Positions 12,012 to 24,723 of a DNA stretch of 64,000 nucleotides are shown piece by piece. Under the pieces are notes generated by a model, which saw only the letters and a program-made list of their open reading frames with translations, searched no databases and had not been told where the DNA came from. Every line of letters starts with the position of its first letter. The stretch's first letter is position 1. The DNA comes from Apiotrichum sp. Y4204 (taxonomy: Eukaryota; Basidiomycota; Tremellomycetes; Trichosporonales; Trichosporonaceae): the NCBI GenBank assembly GCA_025531455.1, contig JAMYHL010000110.1:35352-99351 (forward strand), in the 5' to 3' direction. The position numbers and the translations under genes are program-made.

Positions 12012-12099
12012 TCACGTGACTACGTCGCATAACAGTGGTTACGTAATAAGCAAAACCCCCGTGGTATGACGTCATAGAGACCTCCTTTTTGCCACGTGG
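12012..12099. promoter_or_regulatory. Cluster of palindromic bZIP/bHLH-type sites upstream of UTP18
   Basis: Three full palindromes lie within 88 bp: TCACGTGA at 12012-12019, TGACGTCA (the CRE/ATF consensus) at 12067-12074 and CCACGTGG at 12092-12099. They start 110 nt upstream of the UTP18 ATG on its upstream side. The sequences are seen directly; binding by particular factors is inference. Confidence 0.5.
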
Positions 12100-15000
12100 T
12101 CCTTGTGATTTTGTGCATTTTGTGGTACAAATCTACACATATCCAGATCGTACGGATCGATCTGCGACTGGCGATCATGCGCGATCAGTGACGAGAGATC
12201 AGATGGATCAGAGAAGGCTTTCGCATCACCTGCACCGCCTTCGAGCCTTCAACCATCTCAACCGACCACAACATGGCCATCAAGGGCCTTATCGTCTGCG
12301 CCATGACTTCAAACCGTCACTATCCACAAACATCATGTCTACCAACTGTCGCTAGAGTGCAAGTGAGTCGCTAGTTTTGTGTTGACCCACCCTCCCTAGT
12401 ATCGGGTGTGTGCCTGTCTGACATCTGCTTTCCGTGCGAAATTGAATCAGATGATGAATAAAGCGAATAGGAGGCGAATAGCTTCTCACCCTGGCAAAAG
12501 GAACAATTGAGGAGACCGTCGTTCGAATCCGGACATATTGGACGTCTACGTATGTATATGACAGTTACTTCCCCGGCCCCCCTTTCGGAGCGACAACTTG
12601 ATACCGACTTGGTCACGCTATCCAAAACTGAGAAGAGCGTGCTTGAGGCTGGCTAGGCATTGGGTGTACGCCGCCATGGTTTCTGCGGTCTAGAGAGTAC
12701 AATGAACCCACACGCCGCGACGACTGAATAACCGATCGGGGGCGTGCTGTGACGTGCGCTGTTTGCATGCAGAATCATGAACGCGAGGGAATGACTCAAC
12801 ATTAGGGATGACTCAACATTGCGCTGACAACAATATTCTGCCCATCAACCGATCTGAACTGCAATAATTATATTATGCATCTATTGCATCCGAGCATTTT
12901 GCTGCTGCAATTTTCTCAGTCTGAAACCACTGTGCGGTATCTAATGCCGCACATTCAATATTCTTTCCCTCCCTGGTCCAAAAATGGATTTAAATTGAAC
13001 GGCTGCAAAAGGGATCATGGGCCACGGTTGAAACTGCCAAAGTCAATTTTGGTAGGTCTTGTGAGCACTGGTACCATGGCGGCGCTTCCTTCATGCGAGA
13101 ATTGTGCCAGTCAGTTGGACACGGTAGCAGAGTTCACTACAGGTCGATCAAGGGCCATCATACCAATTTTCAAGAAGGATACATATCAGAAGGCTAGACC
13201 CCTCAAACATCCTTATAGGACGACAAAAATGTGACCTTGAACTCAATAAGGGTTCTATGACAGTGCTGGGGGTATCTATCGTAAATGCAGTCGATAGACA
13301 ATGTGTTCATGGCTCACAGCTTCAAATCAACAGTAGTGCTGGACATACAATGACTCTGAGTATTGGTCCTGTGCGATTACAAACATTTGGTTTGAGGGTT
13401 TGAATTGTCGCTGCGCGTGGAAACGTTTGATTCGTTCATTTGTTGTCTTTCTTGCTTGTTAGGCATGATTGTGTCAACTCGCTCCAGCGGCCAAACAGGT
13501 CACACTCACCTCGAATCGATGTTGTAAAAGATTTAAATGCTGCATGTTGTGAAGAAACATCTGAACTGATAAAGTTGACGGCAAGCATATCCGTGATTGA
13601 TTTCATTACATGTTGTACCCTGGGTTATTTTGCCTTCTATTCCGCGAGTCATTGCAACTGGCCGTCAATCGCTTTTACTTGCTCAAATTGCACTCTTTTC
13701 CACGACTTCTGTACGGTGGGACTTGCAAAGGTAACCATTACAGCATGTATCAAGCTGAGATTAGCTTGTGTTGTTTCTGTAGCTTTCAGAGGTGCATGCA
13801 CCTTACAGGTGCCTGCCGGGATGCAATAGTTCTCGTAACGAATAATGATTCATTCATGTCTTTTGATTATTCCTGATGCTCCAAAGGTAAACCAATTTTT
13901 GCCTCTAGCTGAACAACTAACCAAATTGTCAATCTGTTTCTGTGCTATGCACCATCTGATTATCAGCCACAGACGGCTTGCTTTCTGCAGCTACTACTGT
14001 AAATACAGTGCATGAAAAAGTGACCGACACATACATAAATATTTTAGGCAACGCCTCAAATCCTCAGAGGGGTGGGGGCGATCGACAGGCTAAGTTCGTT
14101 TGAATCCTTCAAGTTTGAGGAAACCTTCTCAAAAGTGGGACTATATGTTGCTCCCTTGCGCTGCTGGCTGAACCTATTAGAATAATACATGTACACTGTA
14201 AATTCCGTCCCTAACAAATACATCCTTTCTCCGTCTGTAGATGTTGCTAGGACCAAGAGGTATGGTTGTAAGTTCATCAAACCACAGGTACAATTATTGG
14301 AATAACAGTGTTGCCCACAGTAGCAAAATACATCGGAGCTATTACATGCCCTCTAGAGCTGTCAAAAACCTCTTTCAGTGGGCACCAAGAGGAGGAAAAA
14401 GATCGGGGGTCATGCAATTGCTTGCACACAACACATTATTCACCGCCGTCCCACCATTACTTGTGTAAACTGGTACCACCCAAGTATTCATGTGTTTCTG
14501 TCTTTACTTGCTTCGCTGTATCCCCCAGCCCCCTGGGTCTCATGTCACTCTTAACCAGTCTTGCTGAAATGTCTCCCAAGTTTTGTTTAGTCCCGAAGGG
14601 CCCCTCTTGCTTGCGGGTGACTTTTATTTGGTGTGCGATTCTCCTTCCGGTTATTTTATTTTAATCGGCGGTCGTGCTGGAGAACCTCTGTGTATTTAGT
14701 GCAATACAACCATAGGCACCCATTTGTGACATCTCACGCGCCATGAAGGGTTTTATAAGCATATGTTACGACTATCTCAAATTTTTGACTGTCTTCGTGA
14801 GTACAAACTAAGACTGCTAGGCATTTGAGTGATATTCAGTAGCCAAAAGCATTTGAACGATGCATGAAAGGCCAGATGACGCGTCAAAGTGATCCAGAAG
14901 TATATTACAAATGTCCTCAGGTAGGGGAAGGCACAGGAGCAAAGAATTACTTCTGCTTTTTTCTGCTAACAGTTGTCTGTGTGCTGTCCACTTTCCTGCC

Positions 15001-16061
15001 TTCCTATGCATTCTTTCAATCGATCAAAGCCGAGAATTAGGCTGCTCAATCTCTTGAGCATCCATACCGAAAGATTCATGATCTAAAGAGTGAAATGCAG
15101 CCGGGAGAGGCGACGGTGCGCGCAGGCAAAAGGGCTTGTACGGTGGCAAAAACGGTTGGCGGCCGGAATTTGACGTGCGGCTACTGTAAATTGTTTGATG
15201 AGGCCTTCCTTGACCAAATTTCTGCATTAAAATTTGCCTTTCATCAAAGTCTTGCCAGAAATCTTTCGGATCTTCACAATACCTTCGGAAGATTATCAAG
15301 AACCAATTAGTTTTTTGTTCATGTCTAAGACCAGTACCTGGAGGCCCGGTCCCTATACTTGAGGCAACGAAGGGACTGTCACCCCCTCTGTCTCTCTTGT
15401 TCTCGTGGTACCCAAAAACAGATAGTTCTCACTGAAGATCTCCGGTTAAAACAAGCAAAGAGTCAATCGGCAAACGCCAAGACTGGGAACATACTCCTCG
15501 GTAGTAGTACTTTAACCAAGGGTCAACAGTTGACAGACGCCTCGACGTTTCACAACGCGTGTAGTGGCCCTTCATCTTCCGGGGGCACCTTGACTCCAAT
15601 AAGTTCAGCTGAATATTCGGTTCAAATATTCAAGGCCAACTCCGGCCATAAGGCCTGTCTGAATCAAGTTTCTTCAGAGGCCTGATCCATTTTCTACACA
15701 CTCCTAACCTTTCTCTGGACCACAGATCCCGTGCTATGGCATTCATTGTCTCTTAGCACCCAAATGATGTGAGGCCATCGCAAGCTGTTGTTGTCTGCTA
15801 ACCATTCATGCAGGGCAAGGTCACTGCTGGAATGGCGAGTATCTATGGCCTTGAGGTGGTTCCACGGAAAGACAATCTTGTGCGTGAGGACTTGAACCAG
15901 CTCTGACTTGTGGACGCGAACTCTACCACAATATCGTAGCTAGCCACAATATCCAAGAAGCGCCACTGGTCACATTCCCTTCAGCTGCATCACAACTACG
16001 ATTTGCATTTTGAAGGCTATGGAAATACGGTATTCTCGAGGCCCTGACTGCCAGGGTTTGT
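12100..16061. other. Gene-poor region of about 4 kb
   Basis: No protein family, RNA gene or transposon end was recognised between the UTP18 promoter and the GLC3 stop codon. ORFs here are short (up to about 130 codons), lie in several frames and show no convincing motifs. Much of it, mainly 12.8-15.0 kb, looks richer in A/T than the flanking genes. At 12791-12803 and 12808-12820 the 13-mer ATGACTCAACATT is repeated directly. A short ORF with a gene-start look sits at 12273-12374. It could be an untranslated or noncoding transcript, a decayed gene or element, or simple spacer. Confidence 0.4.
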
Positions 16062-18770
16062 TTAGTCCGCGAGGGCGAGCACAAGGACGGTCCGCGAGGG
16101 TGAGTACACCTGCAGCCAATTCTTGCGTCCATTCCATTCCATAGGAGTGGTGAAATATTCGCCGGAGTTGTCCACACGCCCGTGGCCGCCGAACCTCTTG
16201 TCGTCGCTGTTAAGAACAACCTTGTACTTGCCAGGAGTGTCGACACCAACTCGGTAATCCGTAAAGGAGTTGGTAGGGTGGACTGTTGTCAGCACTCCTC
16301 CTATGTATGCCTCAAAGCGGACTCACAGTTGAAGATAAACAAAAGCCCAGCCCTCTCAAAGACGATGACCTTGTCGCCTTCATGCTTCAATGAAACATAT
16401 CCCTGACAGTTAGGTTACTTCTACCTGATCAGGCCGTACCTGGGGGGCAGAAAGCCACTTGTACTTGGCTTCCAGGTTGTTCATCGCGCTGTCGAAATCG
16501 TTGAGGTACTTGTAGCGAAGAAGATGGTCATCAACTAGGTTGAACTGCCGACGAGCGTGGGCGAACGAGTTGCCGTTTCCCTCGCGAGGAAAGTCCATCC
16601 ACCTAATCATTCAGCATGCTATCTCGGGAGGTCGCTGGAGCACGTACTCGGGATGACCAAACTCATTTCCTTCGAAGTTAAGGTAGGCTTCGCCACCAAG
16701 CGAATGAACGAGGAAACTGTTAGGTCAACTTCTTGGGATCCCCTTATCACATACCGAATCATCTTGTGCAAGGCCAGCCCGCGATCGATGATGGGAGTGA
16801 GAGGAGACAGATCGGACATGTATTCGTCTGGATGAATAAGTGCCTCGGTACCCGCGGCGGGATCGTCGAGAGAACAGGCCAAACATACACATTTCCTTAT
16901 CCATCAGCCAGAACGCCAAGGTCTTATCTCCAACAAGAGCTTGGTCATGGCTCTCGGCGTATGCCACGCTACGTTCGAGGTGCCTTCTGTTGGTAAGGGT
17001 GTGCACGATATTACCCATGTCCCATTCGTCGTCGGTGCCTTCCTTGAGAAGCTTGATCCACATGTCAGGAATGGCCATCGCCAGGCGATAATCAAACCCA
17101 ACGCCGCCTTCATCGACGGGACGACAGAGAGTTGGCATGCCAGAGACATCCTCTGCAATGGTGATGACGTTGGGATAAAGTTCGTGTAGCATCTTGTTGG
17201 CCTTGGTAGTCAATATACCGGCGTTAAGTAGGTGACCCACCAGCATGAGATAGACCATGGCTTCAATGTCCACTGAATCGCCGAAATACTCGTGGTAACC
17301 ACCTGCAGTCAGTGGGGCTGTGAATGTCACACCGCATACCGGAGAAACCGACGCCCATTCCGTGGTGCTTGTACATCATGCTGGTAACCCCGTCAAAGCG
17401 GAAGCCGTCAAACTTGAACTCATCCATCCAAAAGCGCAGATTGGAGAGAAGGAAACGGAGAACTTCATGGTTTCCATAGTTGAAGAGCCTCGAGTCCCAA
17501 AGGTCGTGCCGGCCACGTGCGCCTTCATGGAAATAGAGATGGTCAGTACCATCGAACATGTTGAGGCTGCGGTCAGCGTTAAGCTTGAAATTTGCGCTTA
17601 CCCGTCCAGAACATTCTTGCATGCGTGGGAGTGCACAACGTCGAGCAAGACGGTGATGCCCATTTCATGGGCCTTGTCGATGAGGCTCTTCAGTTCCTCG
17701 GGGGTTCCTGTGAGGTCAGCAAAGCTTGAGGTTTCCTCTTACCATAGCGCGACGACGCGGCAAAAAAGCTGGTCACCTGGTAACCAAAAGCTGCAGTGAG
17801 CATGATATCAGCGTTGGTTTCGTACAGGCATAATAGGCATGTTCCATGATCGCCATCCTAAACTTGGTCAGCCCATCTCACACATCCCTGCGGATTCCTA
17901 CATTTGAATAGTGTTGTACCCAAGCTTCTTGATGCGAGGAAGAACGTCCGTTTCGAATTCCTTGTAGGTTGTAACGCGCTCATTGGGACTGGAAATACCA
18001 ACTAATGCCCGTCAGCTGAATGGCCGGCACTGATTGTTATTACAAGGACAACCCACCGTGAGCTTCATAAATCTTCAAACCCTCGATGGAGTTGGTTGAG
18101 TGGCCGTGCTTGAACTTGTAAACCTCAGCGGAGGGAGGATTCCAGAAGCGAGCGTCGTACACGGGCGACACGTCAAGGTCTTGAGTGACCCGTTTGATCC
18201 ACGCTGGAAGACGATCAATTGACTCGCCACTGGGGGTAGTCATTGAAATCTTAAGCTTAGAGTCATGAGGAATGGCACAGACTCCAGGACTGGTCGGAGG
18301 GACGTAGCATTCCCAGACACCAAAGTTGTTCTTGGTCATTGGGTTAGCGGTGTGCGACCAGTTATCTAAGTAACGTAAGCTGCCATTCTTCAAGCCGACT
18401 TTCCTTTGTCACTCACTAAAATCGCCGATCAATCTAGCCTCGACGGCACCTGGGGCCCATTCGCGGTAGGTCACCCCCCCGTTGGAGTCGACCTGGAATC
18501 CCATGGACTTGTATCCATCAGAGAACTTGGCGAGGCCGCCTTCATGTTCATTGATGGATTGAAGGGCCTTCTTGTAGGCGGAATACCTTTCACGAAGACC
18601 GTCAGAATAGGGCTCGAGCCTAAGGACAATCAGCTACACGCCGAGTCATTGGGCACTTACCATGGGTCGACACGTAGAACTCCCGTCCCTTCATGGTTAA
18701 ACAACGGGCTGATGATCAACTTACCGTCATCCGGGAGAACATCACGTTGTGCAGCTTGACCGCCCGACAT
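16062..18770 (-). CDS. GLC3: 1,4-alpha-glucan (glycogen) branching enzyme
   Basis: GH13 enzyme that transfers segments of a linear alpha-1,4 glucan to form alpha-1,6 branches in glycogen. In order the minus strand encodes the N-terminal region with [21 protein letters not shown], the CBM48-like part with [20 protein letters not shown], and the catalytic barrel. The barrel includes [22 protein letters not shown] sequence, [47 protein letters not shown] (nucleophile Asp), [13 protein letters not shown] (acid/base Glu) and [14 protein letters not shown]. After [20 protein letters not shown] comes the C-terminal beta domain ending in [10 protein letters not shown]. All catalytic residues expected for the family are present. 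An intron splits GDF|NNW. The ATG at 18768-18770 opens [17 protein letters not shown]. Confidence 0.95.
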
Positions 18771-19604
18771 TGTTGGGGTTAACAAAGGAGAGAGACGGAA
18801 GATGAATGGGTGGGTATCGTATCAGCAACTTCGGAGACTGTCGTTGTGATTGTGATAGGTGGATCCAGGAGTCTGAGAGGAAGTGTCACTTGTTGAAGCG
18901 AAGCAATGGAGAAGCCGCATCCAACAATTTAACATGCCATCGGTCTGGGCTGCAGAAAGGACGGGTGCGCGGTGCGGATGGCAACGCTCCGCGCTCCGCC
19001 TTGCACCACTGCGTTCTGCGGGGTAACACTGAGCGTGCCCCACACAAACAGATGACATGATGATACTGTGCAAACGTCATTCCATATTCCTTCGTGCCTT
19101 GCAGCGAGCCCCAGCTCGGTCACTGTTTCATTGGCTCCAGCTCTTTTGCCTCCACTAACCGACATGCCGATAAACCACCCCACGCCGTGCGCCCCCCGCG
19201 CCCCAGGCCCCAGGCCCAAGCTCACCGTAGTACCGTGAACACTTGCCGCCGGCGTTCGTGTCATCGGCCGCATGGTGGTACCCTGAATGGTGGGAAGAAC
19301 AAAGCGGCTGTATCACGTGATTCTTGAATGAGCATTATTATGTAATACCATGCTGAAACGCGATCTATTTTTTAAAGGTGGAAGAACTCCCAGGCAACAA
19401 GGTTTATAGGTTTGCCACTTGCGACGTTGATTTTCAGCATCTTAACATCACAGTATCCTCCCCATTCGATTTCCTCAACACTTCAAGCAGAGTTATCGCC
19501 ACGGCGGCGACATCTATCCACACCTTCAGACCTATTGTTTGAAACAACCAGCCGTCTCGACGTCCGCACCGATCTTGTCGCCTCCATTATCCCTCAAAGC
19601 CACC
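18771..19604. promoter_or_regulatory. Shared upstream region of GLC3 and DPH3
   Basis: Divergent starts separated by 834 nt. A perfect 10-bp palindrome ATCACGTGAT lies at 19312-19321, about 285 nt before DPH3. Near 19195-19220 there is a C-rich run with repeated CCCCAGGC units. No coding sequence was recognised. Confidence 0.5.
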
Positions 19605-20022
19605 ATGGTGTCATATTACGACGAACTGGAGATTGAAGATTTCGCGTGGGACGACGTCGCCAAGGTGTTCCACTACCCTTGTCCTTGTGGGGATCGTTTT
19701 GAGATCTCCAAGGCTCAACTTCGTGATGGCGAAGAAACTGCCACATGTCCGAGTTGCAGCCTGATTGTTCGTGTCATTTACGATTATGTGAGTGAATGGG
19801 AAGATTCATCTGCTAACACCCTAGCTTGACTGGGAAGACTATGAGACATCAGACGAGGAAGGCGACCTTGAAGTGGAGGATAGCGACGCCGACACCCCTG
19901 CCACCAGTCAGGCTCCTTCGCCCGTGCCCACTCCGACCGCGAAGCCCGTGGGTTCTTTCGACTCGACTGGCGAGAAGGGTGCGACCGATATTGTCACAGC
20001 CGTCGGTCGCTTGGCATTGTAA
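19605..20022 (+). CDS. DPH3: Diphthamide biosynthesis protein 3 (CSL zinc finger)
   Basis: Small zinc protein that supplies electrons for diphthamide synthesis on eEF2 and also works with Elongator in tRNA wobble modification (KTI11). Two exons, 19605-19787 and 19825-20022, are joined over a 37-nt intron to give 126 residues. The first exon holds the full CSL domain: [31 protein letters not shown] and [16 protein letters not shown], with the four zinc-binding cysteines. The second exon adds [20 protein letters not shown] and a Pro/Ser/Thr-rich tail. Yeast DPH3 is about 80 residues, so the acidic tail makes this one longer. It is divergent from GLC3 and convergent with the PKA gene. Confidence 0.93.
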
Positions 20023-20426
20023 GAAGAGTCTGGGATTGTCAAGGTTCATACTTCTTCTGAGGCCCCTACATCTGCGTGAGCATTTCAGACCGGTGCTGTC
20101 TGTGCCACGCTTTCCTCAAATCCTGTCACATTGTACTCTTATGTATTCTAGTTGTTGCCACTTAATCGCATAGCTCGACCATTATGGATGGCATTCAGAA
20201 CATGGCTTCAGAACATGGCTTCAGCTTTGTTGCGGGCTCGTTCGTACTTGACATGTCACACACCACCAGGTGCACGGACTCGAGAGTAACAGAGACCTGC
20301 AATGGGCACATGTTGCCAACGATCAAGGGATCGAGGGTACTGAGTTATATTAAATCCATTGCACAGTTTCTTTTTCGGCCCCTTGGACTACAGACTACCT
20401 TCGGTTGAGAAAAGTCACGCGTTGGT
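20023..20426. other. Convergent 3' spacer between DPH3 and PKA catalytic subunit
   Basis: 404 nt between two stop codons. Near 20196-20221 a phrase around CAGAACATGGCTTCAG is partly repeated. No gene seen. Confidence 0.4.
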
Positions 20427-22418
20427 TTAGAAATCGACGAAGAGGTGATCGTAAGGACTAGTACCCGTCTTGCCATACGATGTGACATCCGCCTCTTGAT
20501 AGCGGTCAAATCTTGCCATGTCAGTGCACATTGGTGAGATCTCACGTACTGGCTAGCGTCACCCTCGCCATCAATCTTGGGAACATAAGGAGCTGGAATT
20601 TCCCTGCGATACAGTTTGTCCCAATCGACTTCGGCAAACCATCCATGGGCAAAGATGTCGGACGATCCAGCCCGCAGGTTACCGTAACGCTTCGTTAGGT
20701 CTCCAACCAGCAAGTTCTTCAAGAGCTCTTTGGCCAGGGCATCGAAGTATGTGGGGTAGCGCACTTTGCCAGCGATAATCTACAGTCAGTATATTAATGA
20801 ACGGAGAGAGACATACCTTTTCGTAAAGCTTCATCGGATTGCCGTCTTCAGTGAAGAAGGGAGGATAGCCAGCCTGACAAAATGAGTACTGACAGTAACG
20901 TTGATGTATCAAACTTACCAGCATCTCGAAGATGAGCACGCCTAGCGCATACCAATCGACGCTCTTATTGTATCCCTTTGACTGTACCACTTCTGGTGCC
21001 ACTAACGAAGTCAGCGCTTGCGAGCTCCCCTCCGAAGAGAGTGTGACTAACGATAATCCGGGGTGCCACACAGCGTCCATGTGATGTCGGGAACGTGCTT
21101 CGCGAATCCAAAGTCAGTGACCTTGACATGTCCATCTGCGCCAAGCAAGATGTTTTCAGGTTTCAGGTCGCGATAGATGATGTCAAGGGAATGGAGGTAG
21201 TCAAGCGCCAAAGCGACTTCTGCGGCGTAGAACTTGGCAACAGAGTTCGGGAATCGCTGATGTTAGAATACAGATTGCGAATTGACACCAACCTGGCTCT
21301 TTCGGAGAAGGCTAAAGAGTTCTCCGCCGGCCACAAAGTCCATCACCATATACAGGTTGTTGACATCTTGAAACGTTCCCCAAAGGTTCACGAGGAACGG
21401 ATGGCGGACACGGACGAGCATCTCCCTCTCCGAGTTTGTATGCTCAACTTGCTTCATCTTCACGACCTTTTCCTTGCCGAGTACCTTGATGGCATAGAAA
21501 CGAGAGTTGTGCTTCGAGCGAACGAGATGAACGCGCCCAAAGGAGCCGGTTCCGAGTCTGTACACTGTTAGAGCCTTATTGCTAGAACAGCGAGTAACTT
21601 ACGTTCGCTCGATGTGGAAATCGGCCAAGGCATAGCGCCCAGCAGTTTTGCGGGGTTGAACGTTCGTGGGCGTCTTTGTTCCTGCTGACGATTGATTGGT
21701 AGCCGAATCCAGCGCAGCTTGGGAAGCTGCGGCATTAATGGCTGCCACTCGCGCTTGCTGCGTCGCGTTGTGAAGATTGGCTTCAGCATGAGCTGCCTGA
21801 AAATCAGTTAACACATAGCCAGACAAGCTGTACTAACCTGCTCATGGGCCTCGCGAGCCTTTTCTCGCATTCGCTCCTCATCCGCGCTTCCTTGCCGGGT
21901 TTGAGGGTTGGACTGGATGGACAGATTAGAGACATCTGCCATCTCAACACTCATGGTGCGGTTCATTGCGCCAGTGGTGTCTGGAGCGCCCTGTACACCT
22001 AGAGCGGGTACTTGAGAGGCCACTGGCGCTCCTGTTGCGGCCGCTGGAGTTCCGGCTGGCACTGAGCCTTGTGGCTGACTGCTGAAGAGTGTCAGATCCA
22101 AAACGTTATGTAGACTCACGTTTCAATCCCATCCATTGGCACCGCAGTGTCTGAGGGTGACTGCTGAGATGGCCGCTGGGGGGAAGGTTGGATAGATCCT
22201 TGAGGCTGTTGAGCAGGCAGCGACACCGGCGTGGGTGACTGGGCTGGGGCCCTCTGGGCCGGGGGTGGTGATTGCTGCTGCTTTATCTGCTGTGGTTGAG
22301 GCCGCGACGGACTCGTCAAGGACGATGTCGCTGCTACTGGAGAAGGAGGGTTGGAAGGCGTCTTTGAAGACGAGGCCTGTCGACGATGGTGGAACTTGTC
22401 TGATACCTTGGCAAACAT
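20427..22418 (-). CDS. PKA1: cAMP-dependent protein kinase catalytic subunit
   Basis: AGC-family Ser/Thr kinase acting downstream of cAMP. A long N-terminal extension is rich in Pro, Gln, Ser and Ala (for example [19 protein letters not shown]). The kinase domain follows: [11 protein letters not shown], glycine loop [56 protein letters not shown], catalytic loop [32 protein letters not shown] activation loop and [21 protein letters not shown]. The C-terminal AGC tail has [38 protein letters not shown] and the hydrophobic end LFVDF, as in PKA. The start is the ATG at 22416-22418. PDE1, which removes cAMP, is about 25 kb further on. Gene naming follows Cryptococcus use; paralogue number cannot be judged here. 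Confidence 0.93.
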
Positions 22419-24723
22419 GGCTGGAATGGATGCTCGTTAGGGATATGGTTTCTGGATTGACAACAAGATAATCCGCAAGACAGTCGCCCACTTTCCCACA
22501 AGTTGATGGGCTGCCTATCTCTGGACAGGAAGGTGGATCAAACAACGACGGCCGTTGCCCCACGACCAAAGACGCAGTGCAATGGCGAGCGAGGAGAAGC
22601 TAGAAGCACTGTGCAGAAACACCACCACAGGATATTTGGTGAACTTCGGGATGCGCGAGGACACGAGCGAGCGGGTGTTGGATAGATGAGGTTTGAGCGA
22701 GTGGGACAGCCAGACAGAGTAGGATAGCAACCGTGGCCTAGTTTGAGGAGGTGCTAAGAATGAGAATGGGGATGGGCCGAAAAGAAAGACGGCCGGAGGG
22801 AGTGGAGAAGCGAGCAATCAGTGGAGTGATGCTACTGATCCGACTCTGGAAAGATATCCCGAGGTGGCTGTAGTGGTCGCAACTACTAGAGTGGTGTTGG
22901 TGGTGATGGTGATGGTGATGGTGATGGTGATGATGATGATGATGTCGGGATACGGTGGTGGCTTGTGTGGGGGTGGGCGCTTGATGCGGGTGTTGTGACT
23001 GGCCAATCCGCCGACTTGCCAACTACATGCGTTTGGGGGGGCATGTGGGGGAGAGGCCACAGAGGCGTGAGCGATCGAGGGCCCAGGGATCGGTAGGGGG
23101 CCAGGAGTGGAAGAGAGAAGGGGGGGGGCAAGGGATCAAGGGAGATCTCCGGTGGTGCACAGTCTGGTCTGTGTTGATCTGGTTGCTGGTTGGCTGCAAT
23201 GATGCAGGTGATGTGAACTTTGGAGAACTCGGAAAAGGCACCTTCGGGCGTGCGGCCGGCACGGCATTGCAGGTCACGGGGTATGGGCAAAATGGCCAAG
23301 GGCCAGTAGACTGGTCGTTAGGGTCTCCCGGGCATCCTAGGGCATGAAGGCCCAAGCGCGGGACCTTCTCAAGCACTGAATGACGATCATGTTGATACCT
23401 TTGTTCAGTTCAAGTGCGTAGGCCGCGCGTAGGATCGTAGGATTTAGTCGATTCCACCTGGGGAAATTCTGCAGATCCTCCACACGGTCTGCACCCTCAT
23501 TTGTGCCCCCTTGTACCAACACACTATCTTTACATACCGGATCATCGCGACATTAACATATTCACAGATATGCACAGATGATTGGGGCGTTCGCGTGGGG
23601 CTCCCCTTCGGAGCGCGAAGAGTAACAGCTGCACTTGTTCCGCCCAAAAGCACACCTTGGAGCATTGTGAAAATGATCAATTGCTAACCGAACACAATGT
23701 ACCGAAGGAGAATTATTCGAATATGCGGACTAACAACATTACAGGCGAGACGCGACCTCGCTCGGGCAAAAACGCCAGTACTGGGGGCGCCCGGCACATT
23801 GTTATGAACCCTTTCGTCATCAGGGTTGGGCCCCGCAATCCCCAGTCTCCCTCTCCATCTTGGTGTTCCCCACCCCTGGATTTAGGTGCCCTTAAAGGAA
23901 CTCACCCTCCCAGCCAGGTGGCTTGCACGGTTGATGCAGGTATCTCTTATCAGCGATCAGTGATCTAAGTATGGGTAGCATTCTGGGTTCGAAAGTGTTT
24001 CTCTCAGGCGGTGATGAGCTTGTAGAAGCAGTGGTCACTCATGGTTAAACTGCCCGAGGGACGTTGCACCCCATGTAGTACTTTTTGATGTCTTTGCCCG
24101 CGTTATAGGACGCCGCTGGTCTGTCGGCCTGTTACGACAGTCCCCTATGGAGGCTGACCTTCCACCGTATCTAGGCAAGAGAAAATGAGTCCACGCTTGT
24201 AACTGTAACACAGCTGTACCACTACTGCTCCACGATCTCTCTAATCTGTGAGCTTTGAAGCTGTGAGCTGTAAGCTGTTAGTGTGCATTGCCATGAGGAT
24301 TGCATTGTACGCAATGTTCTCATACCCCGCCATGCTCCATACGTGCACGGTCGTGCGTGCACCGTAGGCCTGGTGCCACACAGTGCCACAAAGGGACATG
24401 GAACGAGGTCAGGATCAGTTGTTTGCCGATGTCGAATACGTAATCGTGACCATCCCGCAGGTGACTTTCAACATTGAAGGAATGATGCCCCGCCTCCACC
24501 GGCCCGGAACTTGTCCTGGAGACCATGCATTACCGTGGAGCATGCAAGATGTTGCTGATCAGATACGCACCACAAGAGCTCGGCGACCACCTGGTACAGG
24601 CTCATGGGGGGATTGTCGGGCTCCGCGAGCTCCGCGAGCTCCGCGCCTTAAAGGAGCATAGCTGACTGCAGCAACTTCCCAATCCCCATCCCATATTGGA
24701 TTCTAACGACTCAACAGGCTACC
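22419..24723. promoter_or_regulatory. 2.3-kb divergent region between PKA and BCKDH E1 beta
   Basis: No gene recognised. It is likely to hold the promoters and long 5' leaders of both neighbours. Notable content includes a GGTGAT/GAT microsatellite at 22900-22944, G-rich runs near 23033-23050 and 23120-23130, and three 9-bp CTCCGCGAG-type units at 24621-24646. ORFs in this stretch are low-complexity or unsupported. Confidence 0.4.
22900..22944. repeat. GGTGAT/GAT microsatellite upstream of PKA
   Basis: A hexamer repeat GGTGAT, about five copies, runs into a GAT trinucleotide repeat. It lies about 500 nt upstream of the PKA start, in its probable 5' leader or promoter. Confidence 0.85.

Noticed and set aside
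12515..12530. B-box-like CGTTCGAATCC in the gene-poor region
   Set aside because: The T stem does not pair and there is no A box upstream; a tRNA is not supported.
17320..17799. 159-codon plus-strand ORF inside GLC3
   Set aside because: Antisense shadow of the conserved branching-enzyme barrel.
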